Source: Trachelipus rathkii (Eukaryota; Arthropoda; Malacostraca; Isopoda; Trachelipodidae). From it: DNA of 64,000 nucleotides. The notes beneath the pieces are model-generated. The model was not told where the DNA came from. It made no database searches and saw only the letters and a program-made list of their open reading frames with translations. This document shows, piece by piece, positions 11,888 through 24,000 of this stretch. The stretch lies in NCBI GenBank assembly GCA_015478945.1, contig JABUQX010078767.1, forward strand, positions 27,501-91,500, in the 5' to 3' direction. Both the position numbers and the translations under genes were made by a program. How positions within the stretch are numbered: the stretch's first letter is position 1; the number at the start of each line of letters is the position of its first letter.

Positions 11888-13690
11888 TCATCATCATCAT
11901 CATCATCATCATCAATATCAACTCTCACTTCTCCCTCCAATCCAAGACTTGGGGGGTAAGTGCGTATCATTGCAACAGGAAACAATAAGAGATAAAGAAT
12001 ATGACGGCAAGTCGAAAAGAAAAGCCCAGCCTTACCGTCCCCCTTTATTAAACCTTTTAGTGAGAACTCGTCGCAGTCAGAAAATCCACCCAGAGCGAGC
12101 TTCACGGAATAGCGACGGACCTCATATGGCTCATCGTCATGTAGGGTTCATCCCTTGCCCAAGTGGGCCACAACCATACACTCTCACAAAACACCCTCTT
12201 TTTTCCTCCTATGAATGCACCTTTTCGCCTCTTGCCAACCCTCCATTCCTCCTTCGCGGCATTTTCCCTTTACACTGAGCCATTCCACACTTTTTTGTCG
12301 GTTCTCCCAGATTGTCAAATTTTCCGCAACACATAACACTATACATCCACTTAAAATACTAATTCCGATTATCATCATACTTTCCAACAGACCAACCATG
12401 CTTCAACGTACGTTCGCTTGTTTTAATTCTCACATTAACCGCCTTTCTTTCACTAACCACCCACACAACTCTCAATACGTTCAATTCCTCATTTTATTCA
12501 ATTCTTCTCCTCACACCTAATACACTCCTAAGATTGTCATTCATTCCTGAACACATTGTACTTTAGATCTATACCTCTTATTCCAGGACATACTACTACT
12601 GTATACATTAACACAGGTAAACAACATACCTCATGTAGAACGCTAGGCGCACTCAAGGACTTTAGTCCCTTACACTCACTCAAGGATATAATTGGGCTCA
12701 GCCAGCTTTCCTGCCATTCATCTTTCTTACTAAATTGCATCATCTTTCCCTTTTCTTCAAGAACAATATCCTAATTTTTAAAACTCATACACCTTGTTTC
12801 AGCTGCTCACCAATCTAACATAACTTACAGAGGACTGTCCTCACTTCACAACGTAAACCTGCCTCTTATGTACATTTACTTTCAAATCGCTCCTTTTACA
12901 CACCCTGGCCAATCTTTCTACCATATTTGAAGAAAATTTATCAAATTCTCTTCAGATTCGCGATAAAACCAAACCACCAACCCACCCCCACTTGCTTTCC
13001 ATTCTCAATATTCTAAAACACCATCCCTGCCACCTGTTCTCCCACTCTAATTCCTTTCATAATGGCCATCCCATCTACAAATTGAATAACCAAGAGAACA
13101 TAACACATCCCTGCCAACACTCTACACTATTTAATATTAACAAATACTTTCGATTTTCATTTATTCTTTACACACGAATGCCTTCAACTATCGTCATAAA
13201 TACTTTTAATTTATCCATTCAGAAGCTTACCACCAACACAATTTATCACTAACACCTGTCATAGAGCTTTCTCTATTAATTCTATCATACGCCTGTTTCG
13301 CAAATCCAAAAACGAAATACAATTTTTCTTCTTCTCTCTCATTTTCTCCTCAATCATTTGTTTCAATGTAAGATTTGGATCCACCACCATCCTCTCTACC
13401 ACTTCTAAAATCACCTTGTTCTTCACACAATCAGTCCTTTAATCACTCGACTCACACTTTCAACAACCAAAATACCAGCCATATCTTCCCTACAACATCA
13501 ATAAACTAATAATTCCGCTATGATTCCTACAGTTACCCTTATCCCTTTGGTACCTAATAGGGTACTACACATTACTGATTTTCCTCCAATTCGCTTTGAA
13601 CTATAAACCTTCCATACAAGCTGCTTTGGTTACAAACAAAGCAAATCTTCTTGATCCAAATTTCAATTCACATCTCCTCCATTTGTATCA
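11888..13690 (-). mobile_element. LINE copy 3, 5'-truncated and decayed
   Basis: The third minus-strand copy of the same LINE. Its 3' end is at the left: an (ATC)n tail on the plus strand (11888-11917; TGA repeats in element sense) sits outside the CCAAGACTTGGGGGG hairpin at 11942-11956. The 3' UTR, C-terminal GHVE-type region and RT region line up with copies 1 and 2 block by block. The YADD motif at about 12955-12990 is degraded. Homology runs to about 13570, with a less certain tail to 13690 where (TA)n begins. The (TGA)n tail is the kind of simple-repeat 3' end left by target-primed insertion in some LINE clades. Confidence 0.75.
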
Positions 13691-13721
13691 TTTCCCAGTA
13701 ATTTTTATATAATGCTACCTA

Positions 13722-13918
13722 TGTATATATATATATATTATATATTATATATATACTTATATATATTATATATATATATAATATAATAGTATATATATAT
13801 ATAATAAATATAAAATAAATATATTTTTTTTTTTTTAACAGTTAACCACCACTCACGGGCAGAGCCCTTTTCACACATATTAATATATATTATTATAATA
13901 TATATATATATTATATAT

Positions 13919-13962
<44 letters not shown>

Positions 13963-14047
13963 AATTATATATATATAATAATATATATATATATATATAA
14001 TATAATATATATATTATATTATATATAATAATATATATTTATATATA
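13722..14047. repeat. (TA)n tracts around a small unique island
   Basis: TA-rich microsatellite at 13722-13815 and 13885-14047, with about 60 bases of unique sequence between. No coding signal. Confidence 0.9.
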
Positions 14048-14299
14048 CATGTACATTTTTTTATTTTTATTACTTTAATATGATTATATTATATTCTCTA
14101 TAGATAGATCACAACGTTATTCTGCATCCGAAATGGTGAAATGTGTCGAATGAGTTTTCCAAGCCGAATGGTTTACGAATATCACATTGCCTCCATTAGG
14201 CATTTAAGGGTTAGTGTTATTTATAATCTTTTTTTAATTTATTTTTTATTTATTTATTTATCAGGTGGTGAGAATATATTTTGCCTTTTAACATATTAT

Positions 14300-14383
14300 T
14301 ATTATCATCATCATCATTATCATCATCAACCTCCTATCCCCAGATTGGGGGTAAGGTGCATAGCATACACCAGAAAAATGAGA

Positions 14384-14385
<2 letters not shown>
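14300..14385 (-). mobile_element. LINE copy 4, extreme 3' end only
   Basis: Only the last ~50 bases of the same LINE are present: the CCCCAGATTGGGG hairpin at 14338-14350, then GTAAGGTGCATAGC and CACCAG. To the left is an (ATC)n tail (14302-14329). This is a severely 5'-truncated insertion, which fixes the 3' end of the family independently of the longer copies. Confidence 0.7.
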
Positions 14386-14448
<63 letters not shown>

Positions 14449-14462
14449 TATATTATTATTAT
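14384..14462. repeat. (ATT)n microsatellite
   Basis: About 70 bases of nearly perfect ATT/TTA repeats directly after the fragment of LINE copy 4. Confidence 0.95.
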
Positions 14463-15340
14463 ATCAGTCATAGTGTTTTATTGAGAAACAGATAAAAGTT
14501 GCGTACCTGCTTACTTATTAATATTTTATGGATTAATAATTTTGCATAAGACAGATCATAATTTTTGCATTACAAAAGCATTCTCAGAGTCAACGTACAT
14601 GTTTGTAAACAAAAGGGGTTATAAGAATTAATAGTCTTTTTCAGATTATGAGTGATTATTCTAAATATGACGTCATCGTTCTAACGACGTCACTACTTTG
14701 TAGATTCAGGTTTCAAAACGTTATAACTTAAAATATTGTCAAATTATGAGTCATAATTTGACCGCATGAATGCAACTAAACACTCGTCTCTTTTTGTGAC
14801 ATTTTTAACATTTCAAATAACTTTTTCTTTCTCGTTTGACATAGGGTACCTTGACAAGTTGTAAAAAGGGTTTTTTTTTCTGTATCTTTTTCTAACCTTT
14901 AAATGTAACCAATCTCTTACCTTTGTTTCCTACGTAGTATAATGTGCTCTTTATTTATACCTTTTTTAAAATCAAATCCCCGAATAGTTCATGTAATTGC
15001 AATTAAATGTAAAAATTCAGCTTTTTAAAACTGATTTAAGAAGAAAAAACTGTTTCGAGTCTTCATCTTGATTCATCCTTGAACCGATTTTGTGATATTT
15101 TATTTTATTTTATTCAATATTATCTTAATTTTATACATTCATTCTTTTATATTTATCACTGTTTATGTTCCTTAAGGGCAATGATTCCCCGAGGCCCATA
15201 TTCATAATAATCAATTTTTTTTCCTTGTTTGTATGGAAAATATGATTGTTATCAAGATTTTTTTGCTCTTTAAATGTAGAATTCTTTACTCAGATTATAC
15301 TTATGTTGCGACATTCTCATGTTGACGTTATTCGTTGTGT
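14463..15340. other. Unassigned AT-rich non-coding stretch
   Basis: No domain-bearing frame or repeat was recognised. T-rich and A-rich runs are common. Confidence 0.5.
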
Positions 15341-15345
15341 ATCCC

Positions 15346-15405
15346 AGCGATCTCCAAACTTTTTTGATCGCGTACCCATAAGACGAAAATAATTATAAGT
15401 TGTTC
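15346..15405 (+). mobile_element. hAT-type terminal remnant
   Basis: The sequence CAGCGATCTCCAAACTTTTT followed by CGCGTACCC has the layout of many hAT ends (CAG, then TCTCAAACTTTTT, then CGTACCC). A matching inverted end was not found, and a (TA)n tract starts 16 bases further on, so this is probably a single broken end. The GCGTACCCC motif reappears at 15765-15773. Confidence 0.4.
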
Positions 15406-15420
15406 CCACTATAGGTCATA

Positions 15421-15720
15421 AATAATATATATATATTATATATATATTATATATATAATTATATATATTATATATATATATATATATATAATATATATAT
15501 ATATATATACTATATATATATATATAATATATTATATAATATTATATATATATATATATATTAATATAATTATAATATATTATATATATATATATAATAT
15601 ATGTATATATATATTTATATATTAATTATATAATATATATATATATAATATATATATATATAATATATATATATAATAATTATATAAATTTATTTTAAAA
15701 ATATATATATATATATATAT
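15421..15720. repeat. (TA)n microsatellite
   Basis: About 300 bases of TA/TATAA repeats. Confidence 0.95.
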
Positions 15721-15735
15721 TACACTATCGTAACC

Positions 15736-15812
15736 TCCAAGTGATCGTGGACGCATACTCTTTGCGTACCCCGCCCCAAGCATCACTTTTTGGCTTACCC
15801 TCACCACTTGGA
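15736..15812. repeat. Inverted repeat, 9-bp arms
   Basis: CTCCAAGTG near 15736 and CACTTGGAG near 15804 are perfect inverted arms, and a smaller ACGCA/TGCGT hairpin lies inside. It may be a palindromic end of the broken hAT element to the left. Confidence 0.45.
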
Positions 15813-16528
15813 GACCCCACTTGTGTAAATCCGGTATGGAGCCGTTACATTCGACTTTTTCATGAACAGATATATTATATTATTAATTTTCACATTATTA
15901 TTATTAAAATTATGATTATTAATTATTATTATTAATTAAATTATAATATATTAATTATACGATCTGTCAATGTGTATAAAAAAAAATGGAGATGAATGGT
16001 ACACAAAACATCAGAACGAAAACAGAAAATGAAACTAAAAGAAGCCAAAATAAAGAAAGAGAATGATTCTGGACCAATCTTTTATCACAATGGTCTGGTT
16101 GGGTGAGATGGTAAAGTTTGGAAGTGTAAGTGCTATGAATGTGCTTATTTAATGTCCAGAAGTTGTTTTAAAGAGATTTGAATTGATGCAAAATGAGTGT
16201 GAAAGTTTATTGTATTTTCGAAAAGGGTGTTGCGATTTATATGTTGTTGTAGAAGGATATAATGAATGAATGCTGGTTTGTTCCTGCTCAGGAAGGCAAA
16301 GGTCGTGAAATATATTTTCAATGAATTGACTTATGATGAATGTTAATGAAAAGTTTTGGAAAAAAATTTATACATTGTTGTTTTGGTTATTTTAAGGTTT
16401 CATATATTTTTTTCCTACTTCAATGTTGATAATACTGATCCATCTACCCAGTATGTTCTTTAATGAATGTTTAAAAAGAAAAATAAACGTGTATTTTGAG
16501 ATGTAAATAAATTGATGATAAATATATA

Positions 16529-17163
16529 GATCTCAAGAACGTGAATGCTGATCTATGATTCTCATAAATATTTCACGTAGATTTAACCACTTTATGATGG
16601 ACAGAGGATTGTGGGTGGCTCATTATTAGCAATTTTAAATAAAATGTTGATGAAATATTAGATCTCAAGAACGTGAATGCTGATCTATGATTCTCATAAA
16701 TATTTCACGTAGATTTAACCACTTTATGATGGACAGAGGATTGTGGGTGGCTCATTATTAGCAATTTTAAATAAAATGTTGATGAAATATTAGATCTCAA
16801 GAACGTGAATGCTGATCTATGATTCTCATAAATATTTCACGTAGATTTAACCACTTTATGATGATGGACAGAGGATTGTGGGTGGCTCATTATTAGCAAT
16901 TTTAAATAAAATGTTGATGAAATATTAGATCTCAAGAACGTGAATGCTGATCTATGATTCTCATAAATATTTCACGTAGATTTAACCACTTTATGATGGA
17001 CAGAGGATTGTGGGTGGCTCATTATTAGCAATTTTAAATAAAATGTTGATGAAATATTAGATCTCAAGAACGTGAATGCTGATCTATGATTCTCATAAAT
17101 ATTTCACGTAGATTTAACCACTTTATGATGGACAGAGGATTGTGGGTGGCTCATTATTAGCAT
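16529..17163. repeat. 132-bp minisatellite, 4.8 copies
   Basis: Units start with GATCTCAAGAACG at 16529, 16661, 16793, 16928 and 17060. The period is 132, except one unit that is 135 because of an extra ATG in its GATGGAC segment. Copies are otherwise nearly identical, and the last is truncated. Each unit has ACGTGAA and TTCACGT arms (16539-16545 with 16572-16578 in the first) that can form a 7-bp stem. The array ends 87 bases before the exon at 17250, so it lies in that exon's upstream intron. Confidence 0.95.
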
Positions 17164-17249
17164 TTTCTGTAGATGTATATTACTTGCAGCATTATCTGAA
17201 AATCGTTTTATTTATATTATCTAATTTTAATTTTGCTTTAATTTTTTAG

Positions 17250-17444
17250 AGGAGGTTGGCTCGGAAAAAGAAGAAATAACTGGGAAGTTAGAAGACATAG
17301 AGAAGGCAGAAGAAGATGCTAAAGAAGGAGAGGAAGATGAACGTGCTGAGGAGGAGGAACTTGTTGAAGAAGAATTTGTTATGGACGTCGAAGATGATGC
17401 TGACCTTCAAGAGCAGGAGGGGGAGGAACAGTTTGAACCTGTTG
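17250..17444 (+). CDS. Acidic internal exon of an unknown gene
   Basis: A strong 3' splice site (a T-rich tract ending TTTTTTAG at 17249) and a 5' splice site GTATGA (from 17445) bound a 195-base frame with no stop. Two other frames contain stops. It begins EVGSEKEEITGKLEDIEKAE, continues as an almost unbroken Glu/Asp-rich stretch, and ends QEGEEQFEPVG. Both junctions are phase 1, so the exon is symmetric and could be skipped without a frameshift. Composition is far from the AT-rich surroundings. Such runs occur in chaperones, chromatin and muscle-membrane proteins, but nothing identifies the family. No ATG is needed because it is internal. The left partner may be the exon ending at 3831, whose phase fits; no right partner was found. 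Confidence 0.6.
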
Positions 17445-17445
17445 G

Positions 17446-18160
17446 TATGAAAACTAGCTTGACATCATATTTTACATTGTTTTTACTCCTAAACTTTTAA
17501 TATTATCTTTTATAGGGTGTTGGGGGTGGGGGGGGGCTTTAAAATACATTGCATTTTTTTATAGATTTCTTTTTTCCATTTCATATCGGATTCTTAATAA
17601 TTTACTTTACGACAATGTCGAGTATCATATATTTTTCTTGTTGATATTTTTAATGCTGGTAATATGCCCCTATCTGTTAATACCTATTAGTACGTGTAAC
17701 CATTAACGACTAACGCTTCAGTCAGACTCGGAAGAACAATCGCGAATTGGATAAGTGCGAATATATGGTTAGATCAACTGAAAGAGTATCCTTAGTTGAG
17801 AAGCAGGAAAAGCTTTTCATTGTTTTATGCTATAGTTAAATTGCTTTCACTTTTAGAGTTGACTTGATATCATTTAATAGTGGGGTAGTTAATAATGCCG
17901 CGTATGCACTTTCCGCTTTATTGAAGTCTGTATTGAATTGAAGTATTTAAAATTAAAAGTTAAGTTCTTTCGGAAATGTTGTTTTGTAAAATAAATTTTT
18001 TTATAGAGCCTCTATGACATTGTTTTTGCTTATACCTTAAGAGGTATTACCAACAAAAATTATGTCAATCCTAGTATCAGGGAACTGTATTTAAATTCTT
18101 TAACTCAAACAACTCAAATGCATTACCAATCCGAGACACAAGTCTATAAGCTCATATATA
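17446..18160. other. Probable intron, no feature recognised
   Basis: A short open stretch near 17720-17840 after an ACGCTTCAG acceptor-like site is too short and unsupported to call an exon. A poly-G tract (about 17521-17538) is the only other oddity. Confidence 0.4.
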
Positions 18161-18167
18161 TGATTGT

Positions 18168-18530
18168 TTAATAATTGAATAATTAATAATAATAAAATAA
18201 ATAATAAATAATAATAATAATGAAATCAATAATAATAATAATACATAATAATAATAATAATTGATAATAAATGTAATAATGAATAATAATATAATTCATA
18301 ATGAATAATTTTAAGTTATTATTCTAAATTATAATCTTTTAAATTAACAATATATAATAATAAAAATTTTATTAAAATTTTATATAAATATATATAATAA
18401 TTAAAAATAAAAAAGAAGGATAATAATAAAATATTAAAATAATAATAATTAATAATAATAATAATAATCAAGTAATAATAAAAATAATAATAATCAAAAA
18501 TAATAATAACCAAAAAAAAAGGAATTAAAA
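18168..18530. repeat. Imperfect (AAT)n tract
   Basis: AAT/ATA trinucleotide repeats with many interruptions. Frames through it give only Ile/Tyr/Asn-rich artefacts. Confidence 0.9.
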
Positions 18531-18684
18531 AACTATATGTATTGATTTTCTAAAACTTTTAAGAAACTCATTGTACCAAGCGTATCTAAATAATTAAATA
18601 TTTTTGGTAATTATGTTGCTAGTATTTTATCGGAATAATGGTACAAAAATGTATTTAGAACGTTGGAAAGAAAATCTAAAACAC

Positions 18685-18840
18685 ATTTATTATTATTAAT
18701 CAATTATAAATAATAATAATAAATAATAATAATAATAATCAATAATAATAATTAATAAAATAATAATAATAATCAATAAGTAATTAATAATAAGAATAAT
18801 AATCATTAATCAATATATAATAAATTAACTAATTATCAGC
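18685..18840. repeat. Imperfect (AAT)n tract
   Basis: A second AAT-repeat block like the one at 18168-18530. Confidence 0.85.
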
Positions 18841-18984
18841 TATGCAGTAGAAATAATTATAAATACAAAAAATACTACCCCATATACATAATAATAATTT
18901 AATTAAAAGAAAAAGTAAATTAATAACCATATTAGTTGGGAACTTTTAAAACTACTACTACTAACCAGCCATATAGCACACTAA

Positions 18985-19009
18985 CGTAAAAAGCGAAGTC
19001 GCTTTTACG
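18985..19009. repeat. Hairpin
   Basis: CGTAAAAAGCG and CGCTTTTACG form a 10-bp stem with one bulged A and a 4-base loop. It opens a more GC-rich island (18985-19240) with no recognised product. Confidence 0.5.
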
Positions 19010-19539
19010 ATTCCTTTGCGATGTGGACTATCGTAATTAGAACATAAATAATTGACCGTCCCTAGGGATGTTGAAATGGCAGCCTCTCAGCGATGTAAAC
19101 AGTGCAGACATCACTGCGACGATCCATAATGCGAACGTGAAGTATTTGCACGTACTCTTACGACATAGCCAGCAACGATACACGTTAACGTTTGCATTCG
19201 ACGTGTATATACGAATCTTTTGAATGCTTAACTTTTGGGAGATATATATAGTAATATATAGTATAATAGTAAAAAATAATAATATATTATATAGTATATA
19301 TATTATATAATATATATATAGTATAGTATAAGTATATATATACGATATATCATGGGCCAGCATCCCGAAAGCATCATGGCATGTAAATAAAAAATTAAAA
19401 CAGTTACAAGCGAAAAAAAACATTTTTGATTTGAGCAAGCAATTTACAAGAGTGAGAACTTAAAAAAAAACAATTATTCTTTCACTTCTAGTATGTATTA
19501 TAACAGCCATTAAAATACCTAGTAATAAGTCTCATAGAT

Positions 19540-19910
19540 GTGTGCAAGCCGTACAGTGGATTTGACCTGAATACCTGCATTAACCTTCCGAGAGGCAAGC
19601 AGATTGCATCCATCTCCTTGTTAATTCATCCATCACCGCTTGTAGAGAAGAATGTTATTTTTTTTCATTTTTATATCCCTCTTGTTATCTACAACCACGA
19701 AGCCTATAAGAGGGACACCTCGTCCATTCCCGTCCGACCCCTGGCTTTAGGCCGAGAAACCCGACCTATATCCACTCCGTTACTGGGTTAACCCGTGCGG
19801 ACTATTCTTGAATAAAAAGCAAAAAAATTCAACAGACTTTGGCACCTTTAGCGTAGCTCGACATCGGACCCGTTACTCGACGGTTCTTCGTGAGTTCAAA
19901 GAAGAATGTA
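19540..19910. other. Unassigned higher-complexity island
   Basis: A plus-strand frame at 19540-19791 is open but shows no known motif. The DNA has normal base complexity and may be an old transposon or exon debris. I cannot assign it. Confidence 0.3.
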
Positions 19911-20194
19911 ATATTCATACCAAGTTATCCAACATTTCAAATATTATCTAAATTTTCACAAGCGTATTTTTTTTTTTTTTTAAATGTTCATGAGATTTAC
20001 TTTGTCTCCTGAATTAATAAAATGTATATATATTTCCTGTTGCTGTATAATAGTTTTTTAGTTACATGCATGATGCTTTCGAGAAGCTTATCATATATAT
20101 ATCAAACATAAAACAAAATTTAAATTATTTCTTTTAAAAAATACTTGATAAATAAATTTAATATCTCACAATCATAATCTCCTGAATATATAAT

Positions 20195-21918
20195 GAATAC
20201 TCATATATATATATATAATAATTATATAATAATATATATATATATAGTAAATACATACCTTATTATATAACTACTTTTTAGTAGATAAACTATATATATA
20301 TAGATAAATATACTACTATATATATACATATAACTATCATTAATATAATATATATAATATATATTCATAAATATAATCCGATATACTAATATATATATAT
20401 ATAGATAAATAAAATACTAAATAGATATATATGAAGATAAATATATCAATATTATATAATGTATATATCATAAATATATAGCTATATATAATATAAATAA
20501 AATAAATATCATATATAATAAATATAATTTAATATATATATAGCTATATCATAATATATATATAGATAACAAAAATATATACATAATATATATAATAAGT
20601 TATATAATATATATATATGTACTAAATATATATATACTATAATATTATATTACTAGATACACTATATACTATATATCATACTATATACTCATATATATAT
20701 ATAACTTTAATAAATTATATATAATATTTTACATACTCAATCTAAACAACGAATATATAGATGTTAAGAAACACAAAGAAATTCTTATGTATATATATAT
20801 ATATATATTATAATATATAAATATAAATATATATATTATATATATATATTATATACACTCAGTATATAATATATATTATACTAAATATATATAATATATA
20901 TATTATATATAGATCATCATATAATATATAATATATATACTACTAATAATATCTATATAGTATCATATAAATATCATATAAACGTTATATACATAAATAT
21001 TATAAAATAAATACTAAAATCATATATATATAATATAATATATATTATAAGTAAAATTACTATAAGATCATATATAATATATATATCTATAGTAAAATTA
21101 TATATATATACTATAGTATATATCTCAAACTATATAATAGTATATACTATCAATATATAAGTCACATAACTAATATTATATCTACTATATAGTATATTAT
21201 AATAATTAATAATATCTATTATAATATACCTCATATATAATCTATATTGTAGTATATATATAGTCTTATCTATATAAAATATATTAATAATACTATATAT
21301 ATATAATATAGATATATATACTAAATAATAAAATATATATAATATATATATATAATACTATATAAATATATATACTCATATATAATATATAATATAAATG
21401 ATATCATAATAATATCATAATATATTATATATATATATATATATAATATAATGATATAATAATATTATAGTATAATATACTATTATATAGATAAAATATA
21501 AATACTAAAACATAACTATAATAATATATTATAACATATAACTACTAATATATTATATATATATATATATATATATAAGTAATACTATACTATATATACT
21601 ATAGATAAATTATATTATAGATAGATATGAAATACTTATATATACATTCCATATACTATATATAATAGTATATAATAATAATATACGTTAGATATAATAT
21701 ATATATATTATATCACTATATATATACTATCATATATATATATAATATAATAACTATATATTATAAAGTATATATATCAAATAATATATAATATATATAA
21801 ATATATATATACGTAATAATAGTATATATTATAGTAGATATATATATAATATATTAATATATAGACTATATTATAGTATATAGTCTATATATATATATTC
21901 ATAATATCATATATAAAG

Positions 21919-21974
<56 letters not shown>

Positions 21975-23186
21975 TAATATATATGTATATATATAATATA
22001 TATATATATAATATATATATATATATAGATATATAATACTATATATATATAGTATAATATAATAGTAGTATATTATGGATAATACTATATATATATATAA
22101 ATATATAGATATTTAGTATTATATATAATTAATATATAGCTATATATAAATATATATATAATAAGATATATAAAAGTATATATAGAATACAAAATATGTC
22201 ATATATACTACTATATATAAAATATATCTATTATCATGATATCATAATATATATATATATAATATTCATACTCTATATAATATGATATATAAATTATATA
22301 TATATATATAATAATATAATATATACTACTATATAGATAAAACAATATGTAAAATACAATATATATGACAACATATATATATAAAGTATACTATAGTAAT
22401 ATATATATAATATAGTATATACATTTAACTATAAGATATATTAAATTATATATACTTATAGATAGAAGATACGATGAGATAGATGGATAGATAACGATAG
22501 ATGGATAGCTATGGATACGAAGCTGATGGAAAATGGATAGAATGGATAGAGATGGATAGGATATAGAGGATAGATGGATAGCATGGATTACGATGGAATA
22601 GAATGAGACTAGACTGGAAACTAGATGGGAATCAGCAAAATGGATAGATGGATAGGATAGATTAGGATAGCAAAGGATATATATACATATATACCTATAA
22701 ATATATATATAGTAGTTATATAGCAAGTAGGTATATAAATATAAATATACTATTATACTATTATAATAATATATATATAATATAAATATACTATATATTG
22801 ATATATAATTATAGTATCAATATATATAGCTATACTAATATATATGATACTCATACTATAATTATCATATACTCATATATATATACATTTACTATATATA
22901 TACTATATATAAATAATTATATTATACTATATATATATATATATAATAAATATATATAGTAATAACATATATATATAGGAAATATTTTAATTAATAACTA
23001 AATATATATATATACTATATAAACTATATATATAATATATATATATAATATAATAGACAAATATATATAATATATATAATTATAATATATATATATATTC
23101 ATAATACTATATAATACAATATAATATACTCATATATAATAGATACAATTATAGTATTATATATTATACATATATATATATAAATA

Positions 23187-23225
<39 letters not shown>

Positions 23226-23302
23226 TATACTATATTATATATTTATATAGATAAAATATATATAATAATATATATAATATAATATATATATATATATATA
23301 TA

Positions 23303-23339
<37 letters not shown>

Positions 23340-23800
23340 TATATAATTATATATATATAAATATAATAATAATTCAGATAAAATAATTATATAATATAAA
23401 TAATAAATATATGATATATAATATACTATATATATAGTATATATATATAAATATATATATTATAAGTATATATATATCATACATAATATTACTATATAAC
23501 ATCAATATAATAATAATAATATATTAATATATAATAGTATATATATATATATATATTATTATATAATATATATAATACAGTAATATATAATATATATATA
23601 GTATATAATAGATATCTGATCGAATTCTCTTATAATATAGTTAATAGTATAGATAAATAGTAATATATATAAGATAAATAGTATCATATATAATATAGAT
23701 AAATATATATATATATATATAGATAAATATATATATTTATAATATATATATTTAATATACTAATATAGTATACTATATATATATATATAGTAATATATAG

Positions 23801-23857
<57 letters not shown>

Positions 23858-24000
23858 GTAATATATATATATATATAAAAATAATAAATAATATAAATAT
23901 ATACTAAATATATAATATATATATATAATATATAATAATACTATAATCATTATATAAACTATAAAAAATATATATATAGGAATAGAAGCATATAAATTAA
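20195..24000. repeat. Noisy TA-rich low-complexity block
   Basis: About 3.8 kb of almost only A and T, made of TA runs broken every few bases by single-base changes such as ATAGTATA and ATAATATC. No unit longer than the dinucleotide recurs. Apparent open frames are alternating Ile/Tyr translations. The dense irregular interruptions resemble uncorrected long-read consensus as much as natural decay. Confidence 0.85.
22455..22676. repeat. Degraded GATA/GGATA microsatellite
   Basis: Repeated GATGGATA, GATAGATGG and GGATAG words fill about 220 bases inside the TA-rich block, with many substitutions and short indels. It was probably a (GATG/GATA)n array. Confidence 0.75.

Noticed and set aside
14141..14484. 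Open frames with poly-Tyr or poly-Leu
   Set aside because: They read the (ATT)n and (ATC)n tracts next to LINE copy 4 in different frames.
16529..17163. CRISPR-like array
   Set aside because: Units are contiguous 132-bp tandem copies without variable spacers, in a eukaryotic genome.
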